DNA from: Paraphoma chrysanthemicola
Lineage: Eukaryota; Ascomycota; Dothideomycetes; Pleosporales; Phaeosphaeriaceae
NCBI GenBank assembly: GCA_020744225.1
Contig: JAGMWG010000021.1
Span: 372,001 to 436,000, forward strand
Reading direction: 5' to 3'
Length of the DNA stretch: 64,000 nt
Within the stretch, counting starts at the first letter, position 1. Each line of letters begins with the position of its first letter. Below, one piece after another: positions 60,501-64,000 of this stretch. Below the pieces are notes generated by a model. That model searched no databases. It was not told the origin of the DNA and worked only from the letters and a program-made list of their open reading frames with translations. The position numbers and the translations under genes were made by a program.

Positions 60501-62281
60501 ACGATGTGTGACGACCAAGAAGCCCACGATATTGCCACTGCGCGAGATCAATTGAGGATGCGAGTCGACGCTCACAATGTAATCAACAACCTGACCTTTC
60601 AAAAGGAAGTCGGCCAAGTACTGCATGACGGGGTGCTTGCAGGTTGGGTCGATGTTGCTGTACTCTCGCCAAAGTTCGACTAATGCAGCATCCATGGTGG
60701 CGATACTCATGACACGAAGTCCCATATTTCCTTTCACAATGTACTTGCGGAGGATCTTAAACTTCCATGCATTGTTGATCAAAGCTGGAAAGCACATCGG
60801 ATTCTGGAGGTACTTGTTGACGGAGATTCCGGCAGTGTCTGCTACTAATGTTGGCGTTGTGGGTGATTCTGGATCTCCAAAGTCGAGAATCTTGTCGACA
60901 AGCTTTGCCGCAATGCGGTCGTCCCATTGACAGAGCTCATGCACTAAGATGGAATAGTACTGTATGAGATCTCGGGCGACTCCTGCGTCTATCGGTTTGG
61001 TGGCATCCTGAAGATCCTCGCTATACGTCTCGAAGAAGTTCAGAGCGCTGGCGTAGAACTCAGAGCGATCAATACTTGTGCTCGCGTTGGGATGCTCAAA
61101 AACCGTCCATCCGAGATTGCTGAAAAGCGGCGCGGCAAATTGCGCAAATATATTCTGTATGTCGGGAGAAACCCTGTGGAAGATCTTGTCCATCAATTGA
61201 AAAAGGCTAGACGCGCCTCGTGCGTTGAGAAAGTCTTTCCGCAATCTGTTGGTCATATCCTGCGCGTCTGTTCCATACTCCTTCTGCAGGACATGGAAGA
61301 CCGGGGCCCTCTCGGAGCGAATAATGTTGTGCAAGTATCGAATATGCTTGTGGCTGATCAAAGGCAAAGGATAGATCTCGTCTGGGCGAGGTCGTGATAG
61401 GATATGCACGTCCACCAGAAAGAGGAAGGAGCACACGCGCACGTAAGCGCTAAGAAAGCGGTAAAAGATCTGATCCGTCTGTATGTCGTCGAATTGATCG
61501 CCAAATGGGAACCTGGCCGGATCATTACTGCTGTCTTCGCTCAGTGCGGTCATCCACTGGTACCTGCGCGAGAGCACTTTGTTCACCACGGTACCAAACT
61601 CGTCCCAGAAGACAACTTTGCTTAGATAGAAGCCCTGTACATCGACCGACGGTTCGGGAACCTCTGAGAGCCAATCTGATAGAGCGGGAAGGATCGAGCT
61701 GTCGATGGGTTGGGCTGAATCGTGTTAGACGTAACTTGATGGTTTGGATGCGCATGATACTCACACCCTGAGATGTACTTGGGAAGTTCTTGCACTACCT
61801 GTGTATAGTCTCCCAGGCTCGGGAAGGGAAACCGGTAGAACAGGTCTTCGGCATCGGGCTGCACGGTGAAGGGGGGAGCGATTTCATCCTCGTCGTCCAC
61901 GATAGCCATGACGGGCGGGCTTGACAGGTCGTCCTCGGTGGCTGCTACAAGTACCGGCGAGAGGTGCTGCGGGTCCTCAAGACGTTCATCAGCATCGTTG
62001 CCATGTTCAGTGTCCCCATGCACGGGCGACGACGGCGGGTGGGATCGTATGGTCATTTCTACCTGCTGTTCCCGTGGCGAGGCGGCAGTGTGGGCAGGAC
62101 TCTCAGTGTCGACAGACAGGGCGCGGATGCTGTTGCTGCCACTACCCAGACGGGGGCGTTTGCGTGTGAAGCTGGGGTCGGCGTCCTCCACAGGGTCGCG
62201 ACGCGGCGGCGAGGCGGGCACGTTGCTTGCTGGCTCGTCTGCAGCGACGGGTTGCGCTAGATCATGGTCCCGTGCATGCAT
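54578..62281 (-). CDS. Giant ubiquitin-specific protease (USP9X/USP34-like)
   Basis: Cysteine deubiquitinase. Six exons on the minus strand: 62281-61765, 61714-58806, 58757-58596, 58544-58394, 58344-56898 and 56852-54578, giving about 2486 aa in consistent phase. A disordered N-terminus with a basic KRPRLG stretch precedes a long alpha-solenoid of well over 1000 residues. The USP domain follows: Cys box GYVGLYNPRAICYMNSLLTQ (catalytic Cys after AI), QMDADEFYNLLFDQWE, zinc-ribbon pairs (KYKCESCDG), LIFHLKRFEFDL, and His box VHTGTCENGHYYSYIRE. Another helical region follows to an acidic end (DYGSESDEPQELLDN). An upstream in-frame ATG at 62500 would add 73 residues; I prefer 62281. It is divergent from POP3. 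Confidence 0.88.
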
Positions 62282-62957
62282 GATCGGAGCGGGCGCCTGG
62301 GTGTTTGCAAGAAGCGTGGCCGGCAGCACGGGGACGCGTGCGGGCAGGTGAAGCCAGGCGGAGGGCAAGCAGCTCTCAGGTACAGGCAGCAACGCACCTG
62401 CAGCCTTGCTGGACAAGCGCCGCACTCGGTGGGGGCGGAGACGTGGCCGAAAAGGGTACCATGAGCTGCAGCGCCAGCAGACAGGTCGCGACTGCGACAA
62501 TTGAAGCGGACTGAGGGCGATGTCGAGGGACGCTGCGCTCGAGACGCGTTATTGAATTCACAAAGTTCCCGGGACCCCCACTAGCAGAGCATAGCAGCCT
62601 GAGACGTCATTGCTCATTGGCTCCACATCAACGGCTCGCTTCGCCTAGCGCGGACAGGGTTGGTGAACTGAGGAAGTTGCCATTAGCACGGACAGACTCA
62701 AACATTCTCTACTGCACCTTGACATCTCCGGCAAAACACTCCAGCATGCGTTCGCGTGTGTTTGCGCCTGCATCACAACCTTTATTGCGCATTGAGGGCC
62801 TCTAGGCAACCCAAACCAGATTCCCTCGCTCTAAACATCACATCTCATGTGACGTACCTCTGCATCGCACGAACACCTGTGTACCGGATGCCAGCAAACA
62901 CACACATCTTCAATTCGAACACTATTTGTCGAGTTTGCCAACTCACCGGACGTGGCC

Positions 62958-64000
62958 ATGGCGCCTGCTGCAAAAAATAGCAAGCCGATCTTCAAAACAT
63001 CCTCGCCTTTCACAGAAACGAAATGGCATGCTAGTCCGCCAAGCACTGCACCATGCAGGTACTGACGACGGCAGGCCAGAAATATCGCCTCATGACCAAG
63101 ACATCATCCTTGACCTAGTTTGCAAGTAGGTACGACGCATGGGAGCGATGATCGTCAGGGTCTATCTAACGTGATACAGTCTACTCGCACCGCTAGGCGA
63201 GCATCGCAAAACACACATCCAACCATCCAAGGGAAAGAAGCGGAAGCGAAAGAGCCAGGAACAGAAGCACAGCGAAAACCAGAACGACACGTCTGCCCAG
63301 CATGATTCAACTCCACTGCCCGCACCAGAAATCGGCAAACACATCCTCGTCGGCATCAACAGCATAACCCGGCATCTAGAAGCCCTCGCCGCCAGAATCG
63401 CACCACCATCCATGCCAGTCGCAGCTTCGCGAAACGACCAACAACCCCAAGCAACCACGGATGACGACAATATGGACGACGTCGAAAATGATCCAAATCC
63501 CCTCAGCATCCTCATCCTCACACATCCTAAGCCCTCCCTCTCCCCATCCCACGCACACTTCCCAACACTCATCCACCTCTCCAACCTCCATCCACCATCA
63601 TCAACCACACCCTCGCCACCCACACTTCTGATTCCTCTAGCCACGCCCAGCGACGCCCGTCTCGCGTCAACACTGCACATTCCGCGCGTCGGCGCACTCG
63701 CCATTTTTGCGGGCGCGCCTGGCGCAAAGGCGCTGGAGGAATTTGTGCGGGAGAAGGTGGATGTGACGGAGTGTCGGTGGGTGGATGAGGCGATGGGGGC
63801 GGAGTGGAGGGGAGTGAATGTTAAATGTGAGGGGATGGGTGTGGGGAAGATTGGGAAGGGGGAAGCAATGCATGACGAGGAGGGAGGAAAAGAGGGGAAG
63901 GGGAAGGCAACGAAAGACGAGAAGGGTGGAAAAGAGGAGAAGACTAAAATGCCCGGGGCGGGAGAGAAGGTAGGGAAGAAGAACAAGGTAGAGGGCAAGG
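62958..64000 (+). CDS. POP3: RNase P/MRP protein subunit Pop3 (3' end outside window)
   Basis: Subunit of the tRNA- and rRNA-processing RNase P and MRP ribonucleoproteins. Exons 62958-63025, 63075-63125 and 63180 to the window edge. The joined N-terminus gives PFTETKWPEISPHDQDIILD, then LVCNLLAPLGEHRKTHIQPS and a Lys/Arg-rich stretch (KGKKRKRKSQ). PAPEIGKHILVGINSITRHL and IPRVGALAIFAGAPGAKALE are the conserved core, the latter like an L7Ae-type fold. The first intron appears to use a GC donor (ATG-GCATGC), because no GT site joins Trp to Pro-Glu-Ile-Ser in phase. A highly charged tail continues past the window. Confidence 0.8.

Noticed and set aside
63162..63998. 278-codon minus-strand frame over POP3
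   Set aside because: The plus strand carries conserved POP3 blocks with good splice sites; the antisense frame has only Ser/Phe/Pro-rich low complexity.
1..64000. CRISPR array, bacterial operon or prophage
   Set aside because: No spaced direct-repeat array is present, and the gene structure is intron-rich and clearly fungal.

Overview
The window looks like chromosomal DNA of a filamentous ascomycete (Pezizomycotina), probably a Dothideomycete-type genome. The signs are short introns (about 45-75 nt, some up to 150), a CTRAC-like branch point near many acceptors, typical fungal families (Zn2Cys6 regulator, PTH11-like receptor, GH17 glucanase, secreted tyrosinase) and moderately GC-rich genes. 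No species can be named from the sequence. I placed exon borders by hand by matching splice sites to conserved protein blocks. For most multi-exon genes the joined length came out divisible by three.

Layout. 0.8-13.4 kb is a housekeeping block: ALG8 glucosyltransferase, an ITC1/ACF1-like ISWI-complex subunit, the SAGA subunit Sgf73, an equilibrative nucleoside transporter, the RNA polymerase II import factor Iwr1 and an uncharacterised Glu/Lys-rich protein. 13.4-15.6 kb is gene-poor and holds decayed repeats. 15.6-21.6 kb is an accessory block: a small unknown protein, a Cys-less isochorismatase-like protein, an MFS transporter and a Zn2Cys6 regulator. 22.2-37.8 kb has two unknown small proteins, then FHIP, the succinate/fumarate carrier, twinfilin, a second isochorismatase-like hydrolase, an unknown fungal protein, ETF beta, a tRNA gene, a D-amino-acid oxidase and a protein with three DUF3820-like modules. 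37.9-47.1 kb is gene-sparse and rich in secreted or surface genes: an 8-cysteine small secreted protein, a beta-carbonic anhydrase, an Asn/Gly-repeat secreted protein, a tyrosinase and a PTH11-like seven-helix protein. 47.4-64 kb returns to ILV3, a frame-broken GH17 glucanase, the mitochondrial phosphate carrier, a giant USP-type deubiquitinase and the 5' part of POP3.

How the genes relate. The core genes serve N-glycosylation (ALG8), chromatin and transcription (ITC1, Sgf73, Iwr1), mitochondrial transport and metabolism (SFC1, MIR1, ETF beta, ILV3), trafficking and cytoskeleton (FHIP, twinfilin), ubiquitin turnover and RNase P/MRP. The 38-47 kb stretch looks like an environment- or host-facing island between conserved genes. 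Points worth a second look: a small cysteine-rich secreted protein visible only if a GC-AG intron is accepted; four GC-AG introns among roughly sixty; a 7-bp tandem duplication that breaks the GH17 gene; an in-frame coding-like extension after the deubiquitinase stop; and a split hydrolase/transporter/regulator set.
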